Assembly (NCBI GenBank): GCA_014607495.2
Contig: CP053155.1
Coordinates: forward strand, 5,828,001-5,892,000
Length of the DNA: 64,000 nt
Source: Carposina sasakii
Taxonomy: Eukaryota; Arthropoda; Insecta; Lepidoptera; Carposinidae
Direction: 5' to 3'
This document shows, piece after piece, positions 48,387-60,200 of the stretch. The stretch's first letter is position 1. Every line of letters starts with the position of its first letter. Made by a program: the position numbers and the translations under genes. A model generated the notes under the pieces. The model had not been told where the DNA came from, made no database searches, and saw only the letters and a program-made list of their open reading frames with translations.

Positions 48387-48993
48387 GGGGAAGATTGGGT
48401 AATGGCGGTCACTTAAGCAAGAATTAGAATACAAAAGCTAAAATTAACAAAAAATTTACTTAATTAGCTATAATTTGAGATCAGTAATCATCACTTTGAT
48501 AATCATCTTTGGGAAATATAAAAGTACAAAAAAAAACAGATTTGACTCCCATTGCACTAAGTTACGGGTAATTGAGGTCACCTTGTGGGCAATGAGGATC
48601 ATACAAAAATCTAACACAAATCGCGTCACGTCTGATACAGAGGTATCGTTTGATTCCTGGAGAACCTTGCTCTTTACTCTTTCGGTCCCCTTCTTCGGCA
48701 CGATTTATGCAGAAAACGCAGGCTATTTACTCAACTTTGGACCCTAATATTTTGGAAACCAGACACTTCCCAGATTTGCTTCCATGGAGAAAAATTATCA
48801 TGAGGATGAGGAGATTCCGTAAATTTGATGAACGTTGACGACTAAAAATCACCCCGTACATTTTTCTTTTCCCCTACGCGGCACGCTCGCAGCGACAGCG
48901 AGGAGAACAGAGCGGGCAGGGAGGACCCCTATTAGTGTTACTTTTGGAGATGTGTGGGTGACCACTATTACCCACTGACTCCCGATCTTCCCC
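48387..48993. mobile_element. TA-flanked MITE inserted in family B
   Basis: 607 bp. The inverted ends are GGGGAAGATTGGG and CCCGATCTTCCCC, with similarity continuing as 'TAATGGCGGTCAC' versus 'GTGACCACTATTA'. TA lies on both sides (48385-48386 and 48994-48995), and the empty site in copy 1 (reverse strand, 43673-43674) has a single TA. It contains a family C fragment. Confidence 0.85.
48700..48857 (-). mobile_element. Family C fragment, copy 4
   Basis: 'CTATTTACTCAACTTTGGAC', 'CTAATATTTTGGAAACCAGA', 'CACTTCCCAGATTTGCTTCC' and 'GAGGAGATTCCG' are the reverse complement of the inner part of 28782-29200. It ends near 'CACCCCGTACA', a likely original terminus. Nested inside the MITE at 48387-48993. 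Confidence 0.65.
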
Positions 48994-49185
48994 TATGCCC
49001 GGTAAGAGAAGCAGCTGTGGTATTATACTTTTTCAATCCATTTCACGTGTTCCCATTTATTGGACTTTTGATTATTCTATGTGCGGACTTCACCATCGTT
49101 AGCATTTATAATTGAGTTCAATTCCAATTGAAAGTTTATTTTACCTTGTTGTCTCTAATCTCTAATTATAGGAGTTTTTTGTACC

Positions 49186-49409
49186 TTTTTTTTTGTTTCG
49201 GAGGGAAAATGCATTACGCATACCACGCGGGCGCAGGGGGTACCCGAGTGGTTATGTGGGACTCCCGTATAGGCTAATGAGACCCACGGTATACCCACTA
49301 AAAACCCCTCCCATCTTCCTCCTCGCCGCCTTGTGACGGGGTTACGGGAACGCTTTCGCACACATCCGCGGCCCCGCCGGCGGCAGCCGCCCGCAAGCGG
49401 CTCCATCAG
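49186..49409 (-). mobile_element. Poly(A)-tailed retroposon in family B
   Basis: It begins with a T run, so it reads on the minus strand with a 3' poly(A). The body is GC-rich for this window: 'GGGTTTTTAGTGGGTATACC' and 'GTGGGTCTCATTAGCC' on the minus strand. The target in copy 1 reads 'GTACCTAGTCCAAGC' without interruption. It is probably a 5'-truncated LINE or a SINE. Confidence 0.7.
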
Positions 49410-49445
49410 TCCAAGCAGACGAAGTACCTTAGGTATAGGTAGGTA

Positions 49446-49903
49446 CACCGCTTTTTAGATTATGACTTCTTGTTAAATGTTTAATATCTATTTACATGTA
49501 ATAAAGATTACATACAATTCAGAGGTAAGGTTGTAGGCAGACACTTCGAAGATATTTATAAACAGTGATAAAACTGTTTTATCATAATAATATAGGTAAG
49601 TACCACTTTCTCTTCCAACATTTAATTACAATTTCATTAGGTACTGAATGAAAATTATCATATTAATTGAATGCTTTGTTTAAATTCGTCATTTTAGCGC
49701 CATAAATCTTTAAAAGAACTGCACATGCAACTTATACTCTATTTTAAATTTTAAATAAACTTGCTCAAGATCTCAATAACCTCCCGCCTCGTCGAGACTT
49801 CATCCATTGCTTGTTCAAATTACCTTGGATGTCACAATAACAACTGGATCCTATAGTTTCATTGTAGGTAGTAAATATTAAACTAATTAAATATTTTAAA
49901 AAA
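49446..49903. other. Non-coding stretch
   Basis: Nothing recognised. Confidence 0.5.
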
Positions 49904-50226
49904 ACTAGTGGACGCCCGCGACTCCGTTAGCGTGGACTACAGGAAATAAACAAAATATCGAAATGGGGATAAAAACATTTTCCCGGGATAAAAAGTAGCC
50001 TATATGTTAAGTGGGACCTGTCACAATATATTCCTGAAAACTGCATCGAAATCGGTTTAGCCGTTTCTGAGATTAGCGTGCACAAACAGACAAATCGACA
50101 AACAGACAAAAATCCCAAAAATCATTGTTTTGGGTACTATTGCGTTGATAAAGGTATTCTATAATATTTTTTCTTATAAATCTTCCATGTACAGACAGCG
50201 ACCCGTTACATTTTTATTATATGTAT
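49904..50226 (+). mobile_element. RTE/SINE-like repeat G, copy 3
   Basis: 'ACTAGTGGACGCCCGCGACT', 'TCCCGGGATAAAAAGTAGCC', 'AAATCGGTTTAGCCGTTTCT', 'GGGTACTATTGCGTTGATAA' and 'GTACAGACAGCGACCCGTTA'. Full-length relative of 9218-9542 in the opposite orientation. Confidence 0.75.
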
Positions 50227-51500
50227 AAATTAATTAGATTTGACAAGAAATCATGGAGGTGAAACATTGCATGAGGCGAAACGAAAGAATCCATAGCAAA
50301 ATCTGATTGAAATATGGCGTAATTACGATTGGGTTCCGACTTCAATGGCAGCCATTGTTACGCAATAACAAAGAGACGAAAAGCCTAAAATAACACATTT
50401 CAATGAGAGATAGACGCACAAAGCTTTTCAATAGACATTGAAGGCTTTTGTCGTGTTAATGGTAGGAGAGCGCAGTGAAAACTGAAGATCCGCCATTTTA
50501 CTGGTCCCTAATAAAATATTATTGATTCTACTTCTGTGGCAACTCAGAAAAGTTTAGTTGGTTCGACTACGATACGAGTACCTACATATAATTAAGCAGG
50601 TTATGATGATGAATCCAAGCCAAAATCATATTATTTCTAGTCGCTCCATATGTCATGCAAAAACCACAAAGATTCAAATAAATAGAGCGATCGTAAAATA
50701 AATGCTGTATAACTTTTATAAGTAGAATCCATAAGAGTTCAAAATAATAAGGGTACTTACCTATGTTAGTTGCTCACTATTGTTGATAACATAAAACCTT
50801 GTTAGTAGTGATAAATTGAACAATAGGTAGGCCACGTGATTAATTTGGTATTTCTCCCTCTTTTTGGGAAAGTACAAAATCATGTAGCCGAGGGAATTAA
50901 ACAGGGGTAAGATTGACTGCCTGTGTTAGGCACTTTCTTTCCTGGTAGAGTACCATAAATATTAATGATAAATCATTAAAAAGTAACTTAATACCTAATG
51001 CAAAGATATAAGTTTTGATGCAAACGAAATATACTGCACATATACATACCTAAATTTAAAATGTAACCCTTCTGCTTTTCCAACAAGAATAAATGAGTAA
51101 GACATTAGTATAGGTAGCCAGTTATCCAGGTACATCAAAGGACATAAACTTTCACTTAACTCTTCCACCCTGCACCATATAGGCATATACTACCCACATA
51201 TATCTCGATCGTAACTGGGATTCTCGAATCCCAATATAAATGGTATAGGCGAATAAGAATACACGCAATGTGGGAGTACAAATAAATAAAAGCAATAAAA
51301 CAGTGACAGAGGGCTCGTTTCCAATCAGGGATATTGACACGCTCGGGATAGGACGGGAATGATGGGATAGACCCTATTGTGCTGCTTGTAATGCGTTATT
51401 TGCACTATAGTTGATAATGAAGACTTGCATTGAAATGTCGTTTTACATGTTAGATTAGCATGAAGTTACATTATGTACCTAGAAAGCACTTTTGTTAGAT
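50227..51500. other. Non-coding stretch
   Basis: No gene recognised. Confidence 0.5.
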
Positions 51501-51799
51501 TAAGGGCCGATTTTTCCAATATTCAGATAGCCTATCTAAAGGATAAATTTGTAGCTGTCATTCTCTAAAACAGTGGTTCCCAATGTGGTCCAGGTGGACC
51601 CACATGGGTCGATGAGAGTCTACGATGGCGTGAAAAAATGGGGGTTCACAATTAATTCCTATGTGTTGTATTGATAACTTTTGACAAGGGTCTATGAGAA
51701 AAAGTTTGGGATCCTTGCTCTAAAACTTGACCAAGATAGGGACATCATCAACTTTAACTTTTAGAGACCCTATCTGACCATCGGAAAAATTACCCCTTA
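51501..51799. mobile_element. Fold-back MITE family A, copy 3 (interrupted)
   Basis: Inverted ends 'AAGGGCCGATTTTTCCAAT' and 'ATCGGAAAAATTACCCCTT', each followed or preceded by TA. It is split by the hAT MITE at 51571-51717. Right core: 'TTGACCAAGATAGGGACATC'. Confidence 0.8.
51571..51717 (+). mobile_element. hAT-type MITE inserted in family A
   Basis: 147 bp, CAGTGGTTCCCAATGTGG to AGTTTGGGATCCTTG. A perfect 8-bp duplication CTCTAAAA lies at 51563-51570 and 51718-51725. Family A copy 1 shows the same site once (24491-24498). An 8-bp duplication with CAG-type ends defines hAT. Confidence 0.92.
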
Positions 51800-54700
51800 G
51801 TAGAATAAATTTATACCGTACCCGAGCGTTTACCTATGTTTGTACATGGCTTATGTGTTTTTAGCAAATACTCGTATCTATACTATAAATTGTTTGCTTT
51901 ACTAAAGGAAATGAAAAAATCAAACTCAAAATCAAAAGCAGTCTATTTTAGTAAATAAGAATTCGGAATAAGAAGTATGTAGGTACTTTATATTTATGGT
52001 AAAGTTTGTAAGCTGACCGCATTAGAGATTGAGATATAAAGCTTCAATTCAAATGTTTATTTATTCCTGTGAAATATCCAGCGCACTGGCAAGACTTCTA
52101 TTTCGAAGTATTTATCTAACTTAGTTGCATATTGAGTGAGAGTGAACAGTTTAGGAAAGCAATTCGAATCATTCGCTGGAAGCTATTACTGCTCCTGCGC
52201 AATACTGTTTGTCCAATAAAATATTTCTCGGGGTACCTTAGTGGCTGAGCTCGTCTTGCCTAGGTGGTCTATGAACCTATAGGTTCATAAGCTTATAAGC
52301 TTCTCTTGTCTGCTTGAAACATATATTTCTCGCTTGCTTGAAAAAAGTTTCTAAAAAAAACATAACGAGAGCTTGTAAGTGCAATACATTCATACATGCT
52401 AGTAGAATCTTCTAAAACCTAGTCTAAACCTACATTAATAACATGATGTATTTACAAATACCTACTAAATATCAATTTTAAAAGATATTGGTAGATAACT
52501 TTATCAATCTGTCTCGTCTTTGTAAACAAACAAAATTTTGATAAAGCTCTCATAAAAAGAGATAAATCTATTCTACATAATATAAAGTGTATACAGTATG
52601 TACGTAATTAAAACTGCTGCAGTCCATCTGTTTCAAATATCATCATATCCGCAGTGAAGACGTCATAGCGGCTGTTTTTTATGTTTTTGTCATGTCTTTT
52701 AATCATTAACACCATTAGAATGCACGACAAACGTCGCTAAATAACGTCGTAAATGCGAAATGTTTAATAATGTCGTTCAACCCTTGATACTGAGTACTTA
52801 TTAGCTCTTATCTAGTACCATATTTGGATTTCCATATTTAGAAATATTTTGTACCAAAGCAACGGTTTAAGCTATTACTAAAATAAATTGAAAGTCACTA
52901 GTAATTGTATAACGTATCCACCTACCACATGCGTGTAAGCGCTTTGCTACTATTGACTACGAGATAAAAGACCCCATCTGAATATGGATACTGTTAAGGT
53001 CACTATACAATGTATCGCATACGAGTGTCTGGTTTGCTGCTATGTACCGTATGTAGTAAGTACGTTTGTATGTTTATGTTGTCCCATATGGATTCGTCAT
53101 AACACAAGCAGATGTTTGCAGCGGATATATTCCGTTCATTGTTGTATGATTGTTGTGAATCGGCAAAATTTCCGAGAAAAAGGGAAGTATGTAAATAATA
53201 AAATAATGATATGTTTTTGTGAGAAAACTTGAAAAGCTTTTCACTACGCTGAATAAATATTAGTAATGTTTATTTAAATACGGATGGATGGGTATAAATA
53301 TTTGGAAAATACATTTATGGGAAAAATACTTTTATTCCGTATATTTCGCATGTTCACAAAAAGGAAAGGAAAAGTCTTCTTTCTGGGGCAAAATCTCGCA
53401 TCAAAGACATAAATCAAATAAAGCTGTATAAAAATTTACAGTAGATATAGTTTTCTATTTTATACAGCTAGAAAAGGAAATTTTCTTTAAATGTAAAACA
53501 ACTGATATTTCCTTGCACTGACCTTAAGTTGAGCTGAACTTTCATCAATTTAGTACTTTCTACAAGTTACTGACTCACTATTTAATTCTACGTTCATGTA
53601 TCTTTTCATAGGTCTTAAAGGATCAACACACCCACTATCATGTTTTCATTGGAAATCTATGTAGGTTGAAGTTGATGAAGTTTATTTATTGGAATGCTTG
53701 TTTAGTTTGCTTTGGGTCAATAAAAGTCGTATCCAAAAGTCTTTTTTACATTATTCTGTAGCCCATGAGGACGTTATGAGGATGATAATATGCATAACAT
53801 ATGGAAAACAAGAACCTCTTGAAGAAGCTACAAATTTATGGAACAGGTATAACATTAAGAACTTATCTACATTATGTGACGAGATTTGCAAAGACTAGGC
53901 TTTCGGTTCCTAATTTAACTTTGAGCATTAAAAACCTCAGATCTTAAAGTAATAAGCTACATTTACTAGTTTACTAGGGAGGTTTTGTTCCCTTAAAACT
54001 CCTCGTGTCAACACGTTTCCGTAAATTACATTTGAAATTCTAAGTAAACTGGGTTAGGTTTACTTACCTATTTGTAATTTTCTGTTTCGGTGAGCTCGTT
54101 TCGTACTAATATTGGACACACGTATATTGAACTAAAGCGTATTTGTGGAGTTTGTTACCTATGTAATAGAGCTACTCGGAGTATGGATAGATTTAACTGT
54201 AATAATATGTACTTTACCATAAGTTAAAGTTAAACAACTTTAAGCCACCAACCGCATTATGTAAAGATAACAAAGTTTCATTCAAGATCAACAACATTTG
54301 GGTGGTCAACCTGACTATTTAAGTGACTCACAAAAAATACCCATGACCCTCGCCATCTGGACCAAGTGTGAGCAGTTCCGGTCACGACCTCATATTGGTC
54401 AATAAAAAAACCTTTCAGCACAAAATTTTGGGTGACTTCTAATTTATCCATAGTCTCATGTACTAGCTATGTACTAGTATTAAAATCTACAATTTCGTTA
54501 AACAGAACTCTCAGGAATGTTAAATGTATTTCAAGCCCTCTAAGAACGTGCCGAAATAGGGCGTGACCAAGTCATAAATCCAACATACCCAACTATGCCC
54601 AACATCCTTCATCGGCCTTTAAAGACCACCAAGTCTTAAACTTGCCGACATCAGACTAAAGTCTCAAGTTTCAATGGCGACCGACGCAGTTCCTCATCCA

Positions 54701-57018
54701 TAACGCGAAGTCACAAAAAAACAATATTAACCGTGACAATCGCGGACAAAACTATCCAAAAACATTTCCCACCAAAAATATTATTACTTTCTAATCATAC
54801 ACAGATTAGGGACGCAGAAAAAGGCACATGTGGCATGCAGAAGTCATATTTTTTAAGACGACCTAACGAATATTAGCGCTAATGCTTTTTAGAACCATTC
54901 GATGCACGCAACGTTCAGGGCCGCTTCAAGTGGCCTCTAGTTCTGGGAATGCGGCTACCTGCTCTCTATGGGGGAGATAAGAACACACACTCGTATAGAA
55001 ATCGACCTAATTCGATATCGATCACTCTGAGAATAGGATTGACAGCCATTCCAGTCAGATTGTGCGGTGCGGTGCAATCCTTTATAGACATATACTACAA
55101 TACTCGTACAGAAACATACGAGCTTATTATAACACATATGGCGCCAGGCATTCAATTGTCTGCATTTATAGTCGCAGAATTAATCACTTGCAACTTGCAA
55201 GCAAACTTCTTGGAACCATTGCTCAGTTTCTAACTGTGAACTCGACGTGTAACAAAACGGATTTAGTCTAAAGATGCAGTAATAAGTATGTGAGATGCAT
55301 AACATAGAGGTAAAGTTCAAAAAGAACTCAAAGCTATTGAACCCTGTAGTCTGAGATATTGTCGCGACTGATTTGATTGTCCGTGTTGGTCTGCATTCAC
55401 TTTGTCGGCGAGTGTACACTACAGTTTACAATGTTGCCGTGAACTTTGTGGTGTACAGTTGCGCACGTAAAACGTCTGCGATGGAGCGTCTTCATAAATT
55501 CAAAAAGCATGACAAATACGACAGCACGCAAGGCCTTGGCATTCTGACTCTTGCCAACATGGCGTCATATTCTGTGGTCATATTATCCTATAAGCACAGC
55601 GTATCCTGAATGTATTTTAATGTGAAATGAATGTAAATAACAGTTGAGTTAAAGTAAAATATCCCTATTTAGTCTGTGTAGGAGTCGAATAAGGCTACCA
55701 AAACGTTACTTGCGTTTTAACAGCAACAATCACGCTCGACATCGGTCGAAGGAACACGGAACACACCTGGAACAAAAACAAGGCGATGTAATAAAGTCGA
55801 TACAAAAAGTTGTAAAAACTTTTATTTATACTCGGTAAGAATAGTCGGCTTTTGTGTCATATATCCGGGACAAAAGGAGGCATGGACGGCGGCCGCAATA
55901 AAAAGCCTCGATAAACATTTTTCCATGTCTCAAGCGGCCTCAGTGGCCTCACAAACTAACGTCGTATTAGTGTTAATAGATGGTTGACTTCTATTCAGGG
56001 TAAATTGGAGATGATCCACTATCAGGTGTTTTATTTGTTATTTATAAGTTCTACGGTTTACACACCTCATTTTTGCGGTTTTATACTCGCTTGAAGCACA
56101 CTTCTATAAAGGTTGTCAAAAGTATCAGAAATTATTAACAGAAAGCATATTTTTTACAGAGTCAAGTAAATTAGCATTTCGAAACTCATATGGAGCGACG
56201 ACGCGCCAATACAATATTTTGTGCGTCTCTACTAAATTATCGATTGCTACACGCAGCTTCCTGTAAATATAAACTTGTAAGCTCCACCTACACAAGGTGA
56301 CTATTAGATGACAGATGGATGAAGCATAACAATGTTCTATCCTGTATCAGTGCGGTCAATGACCCAGCTACTGACTCTACCTGAGATAGGAAAGGAGCGT
56401 GAGATTGTTTGTAGTGATGCGTAACTTTACCACCTTATACGGTGTTGGTAAGTCGTCGCTTATGGTAATAATGAGTGACAATATAAATTAGATGGCTGTA
56501 TAAGGAATGTAAAAGATTCATGATCTACGATTGAATTGTTTATGACAAGAGCTACTGTAGTATATCTTTATATGCTGGTTGTTAATCTTTTTTACATTAT
56601 CTAGCATGATATTGGAGTTTAGCTGACTCTACATAAAGTCGGAGTGATATTCGACACTTGTAGGTATTTATTTAGGTAGGTATTCAAAAAATAGTGAAGT
56701 CCACTGACCTGCGCTAGTGACTTAGTAGTTCTAATTCTGTTTATTTATTTTATTCCATGTAAATCCGCGGGAATTTTGATGGAAACAGATCACGTGACCA
56801 GTGTTGCCACAAGAAACAAAGCGAAATAAATCAATAACATCGTAAACATTCCTTCGGCACTGTAATTAAATTTACATATATACTTTCAATAGCTGAATAT
56901 AAGCCAATCAGGGGCACGGAGCCATATCTTATCTGTAAATCTGACTTCGTATCTATGATACACAGAGGAAGGACCAAGGATACATGGATAGGAATATAGA
57001 TACCTCTAGGTATTACTA
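51800..57018. other. Non-coding stretch, no gene recognised
   Basis: Includes adjacent perfect palindromes at 52271-52302. Frames of 69 codons (53689-53898) and 94 codons (54949-55233) have no family motif. The ATG at 55481 opens a basic N-terminus (MERLHKFKKHDKYDSTQ), but no downstream exon is recognisable. Confidence 0.45.
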
Positions 57019-57266
57019 GCCGCGTGGTGCCGGCAGAGTAGAGTTTGTACCACCCCATGTCTGCCCGTGGATATCGTGCGAGGCGATTAAGGGTTTCCGG
57101 GAGGTGGGCAGCAGCGCCTCCAATGCTGACAACATAGTCCGAAAATCACACTGCGCCTGCCCAGCGTGGTGACTATGGGCAAAACCTCCCTGTGGCAGTA
57201 GCCTTGTGGCGTGCCCTGGGGGAGGCCTACGTCCAGCAGTGGACTGCAATAGGCTGAAGAAGAAGA
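57019..57266 (-). mobile_element. SINE-like repeat S, copy 5
   Basis: 'GCCGCGTGGTGCCGGCAGAG', 'AAGGGTTTCCGGGAGGTGGG', 'GGCGTGCCCTGGGGGAGGCC' and 'CAATAGGCTGAAGAAGAAG'. Near full length and very close to copy 3. Confidence 0.88.
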
Positions 57267-60200
57267 ATATAGGTATTACATATTTTATTTCCTTTTAAAA
57301 CGACGAATCGGTAAAATTGGTGTTAGTTATGTCGATTTTTCAGAAACACGATTCATAGACTTTTTTACGAAGTTTCAAGGTACATATGCGTTTTGGATTT
57401 ATTGTTTAGCACTACGTCACCTTAACTCAAGACTAGCTAGCTAGGTCGCAAGGATAAAGGAGATTGATTAAGTGAAGAATATTTTTATTACAACAACTTT
57501 GAAATTGTAGATAAAGTGCTGAAAGCTGCATTAGAACAACTGTAAGATTTTTTCGCTCATAGTTGTTATTAGCCCCTTACGTAATGGACAATAACCTGAG
57601 ATTGAAGGGGCTGTAAGCACAAGTAGCTTTGATGGGCCTCGTCTATTAATTTGGTGGGCAGTTGATCGAGGGTCCTAGTCTTTAATGGAGTGTCTCTAGC
57701 AAGACTAATAACATACTCCTATCCACCTATCTCGTCAGATGGCGCTGAGCTGGTAAAATATGTAGATACATTATTAAAATTCTATTAGGTATACAAAATT
57801 GTAAATGACCTTATTTCTTAATGGTTTTTAGCAATTATGTGCAAGATTATCTAACATTTATAGACTAATGTTAAGTTTGTCAGTTTCGCAAGACTGTTTT
57901 ATTATCTAATTAAATTTAAGCAGCCTATCTATGTATAATGTATGGGTATACTAAATTCAACACATAACCGCTTATATTAATTTTATTCTTAATGCTATCT
58001 AAATTGGTTTGCTATTTGTGCGGTTTAATAACAGTACCAAACTGATTAGCTGGATTTATAAATCAATCCGTCAAAAGAATTCAAACATTGTTTAAGCTAA
58101 ACATGCCCTAAATTTGGCAGATATGCCATACATTTTGCTGTCAAATGTCATATTTAAATGAAGTCTAACTTTATAGCAAAGGAGTGGTATTGTGTTTAAC
58201 TGCCTATGTATGTATGTATGTTCCTTTGAAGCACTACACAGACCAAACGCCTCGACCGATTTTTATGATTCATACGTCAATCGATTCCTCTTAGTCCGGG
58301 GAGTGTCACTAAAGACATGACGTTAGTGAATATCCTATATGGCGACTACTGGACGCCATTTTGTGAAAATTAAAGTCGACAAACTATATCGAGTGGGGTA
58401 TCGTTGAATAGGTATTTAAAATTCATTATTAGGTTTCTCTCAACATTTTTCGATTCGACTAACCGTTTAGGATCCATATCGATTGAAAGTTGCTTAACAA
58501 CCATTCTCACATATAAGTTATCCGACAGCCAAGCTAATATTATATTTCAATGCATTCTGGCTGTTCAGTTGTTATGTTACGATCATTAGAAAATATTTTA
58601 TGTTCTTCAATAGTATTAATTCCATAATAATATTATAGAATTCTAGACCACCGGACATCTAAGTGCTTGTTTTTTTTTCTTTTCGGTTTTTTTATTATGT
58701 ACATTATTGTAATAACACCGAATATGTTTAGTTGCAAAAAGGCCCATCATGAATTTTATTAGAGTAGCTCAATAGGATATTCGGCGATATAGCATTAACT
58801 TGAATCAAGTGTAAAGCATAGATAAAGACAAAATGTTTTTAGGTATAATGTGGCCTATGCTATAGAATACTATAGATGCATTTGACCCCCAATCAAATTC
58901 ATTATCATATCTATTACGTATCGTTATCTACCTAGTACATAAAATTGTCTAGATTTATTTTTTTATTCATTCAAATACCTTTATGTTTATAACATAACAG
59001 TATAACCATATCGTTACAAACATTAATAATACAAACCCATACGAGTACATACATAAGTACCTATCCGTAACATTTATTTGTTTCAGGATTTGTGTAACTA
59101 GTCTAGTAACTAATCTAGTAACAAGTCATATTCAAGCACACTCTTAATAAAAACACATTTCAGTTATACCATGACTACTGGAAGCATGTAAACTTGAATA
59201 GGTACAACTTGTTTAAATGTAAATTTATTTACTTTATTCCTCGCAGAATTATTTATAAACCTTGTTAGCCTGGAACGTGGTTTGATATGTTTTATAACAA
59301 TTATTAATATTTAATTACGGTGATACAGTATTAAGTGTAGAGCCCACTTGGGCGGGCTTGTCAGCCATTTTAAAATCATAAGTGTACCGAAATAATTGCT
59401 AGGTTACGAAGGCAAATACTAGCTATCATTTCTTTGTTCTCTGAGATCACATTGTGTCTCCACCAGTTTAAATGTAAAGAGACAAAGCATTCCATCGAAT
59501 GTGCTTCCTCATTTACAAAATAGGTAATTATAGTTGTTGGTTTGCTATCAAAAAAAGCAACCAATTAGATTAGATTATTTTGTAGATATTAAGGTAAAAC
59601 AATCTCTGAAGTCAAAGCTTTATGCTGTTGCCAACTAAATATATCAGGACAAGCAGAAGTAGAGCTGAACTCGGGGCGATGATCTAGCGCCGCCCTATGC
59701 GCCTGATAATGCAATTTCATCGTCTGCCGCGACTCATCTTACGACATTCTGTCTGGTTTTGATGTATACTGAAATAACAGTCAAGTTCACAATAAACCGT
59801 CTTGTATACTACATCTCCGGAGCGATGCTATTTTTTAAAAACCAGAACATTTTTAAGCCGATTATTTTAACTTGCTTTTTATTTAAGTTAGGAAAAATGT
59901 TATGAAGTCTGATTTCCTATAGTTACTCCCTCAGACTCGTTGTGACTTACCCTAACCAGTTAGAAGTTCACTGCTGAAGGTCTCCCCCAAGTTTTTCTTT
60001 CACAAAAACGTTACAAAAAAGCAAAAGCAGACGAAATCCAATTTGGACTTTACAAATACTTTTTCGTTATTTATAGTGATGTCATGTCATGTTACTGTAC
60101 TAATTAATTATGATTTATTTACATTGCCATTTAAGTACAATCTAACGCAAAATAGACATTAATTAACTAGCGGAATCAAATTATGCAACTGTAGAGTATC

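Larger units (their letters stand above)
48196..49445 (+). repeat. Repeat family B, copy 2, with two insertions
   Basis: Left part 48196-48386 ('CACGCCTTTATCCCTTACGG', 'CTACTGACTTGTACAG'), middle 48994-49185 ('TATGCCCGGTAAGAGAAGCA', 'GTGCGGACTTCACCATCGTT') and right 49410-49445 ('CCAAGCAGACGAAGTACCTT') reassemble, in order, to the reverse complement of copy 1. The interruptions are a TA-flanked MITE (48387-48993) and a poly(A) retroposon (49186-49409). Confidence 0.8.

Noticed and set aside
52231..52270. A-box-like 'GGTACCTTAGTGGCTGAGC' as a tRNA or SINE
   Set aside because: No B-box at the required distance; the palindromes follow instead.
53689..53898. 69-codon frame as a small gene
   Set aside because: No recognisable motif and stops soon in all frames around it.
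54949..55609. Overlapping frames on both strands near 55 kb as exons
   Set aside because: Mutually shadowing frames without motifs. The basic start at 55481 has no recognisable continuation.
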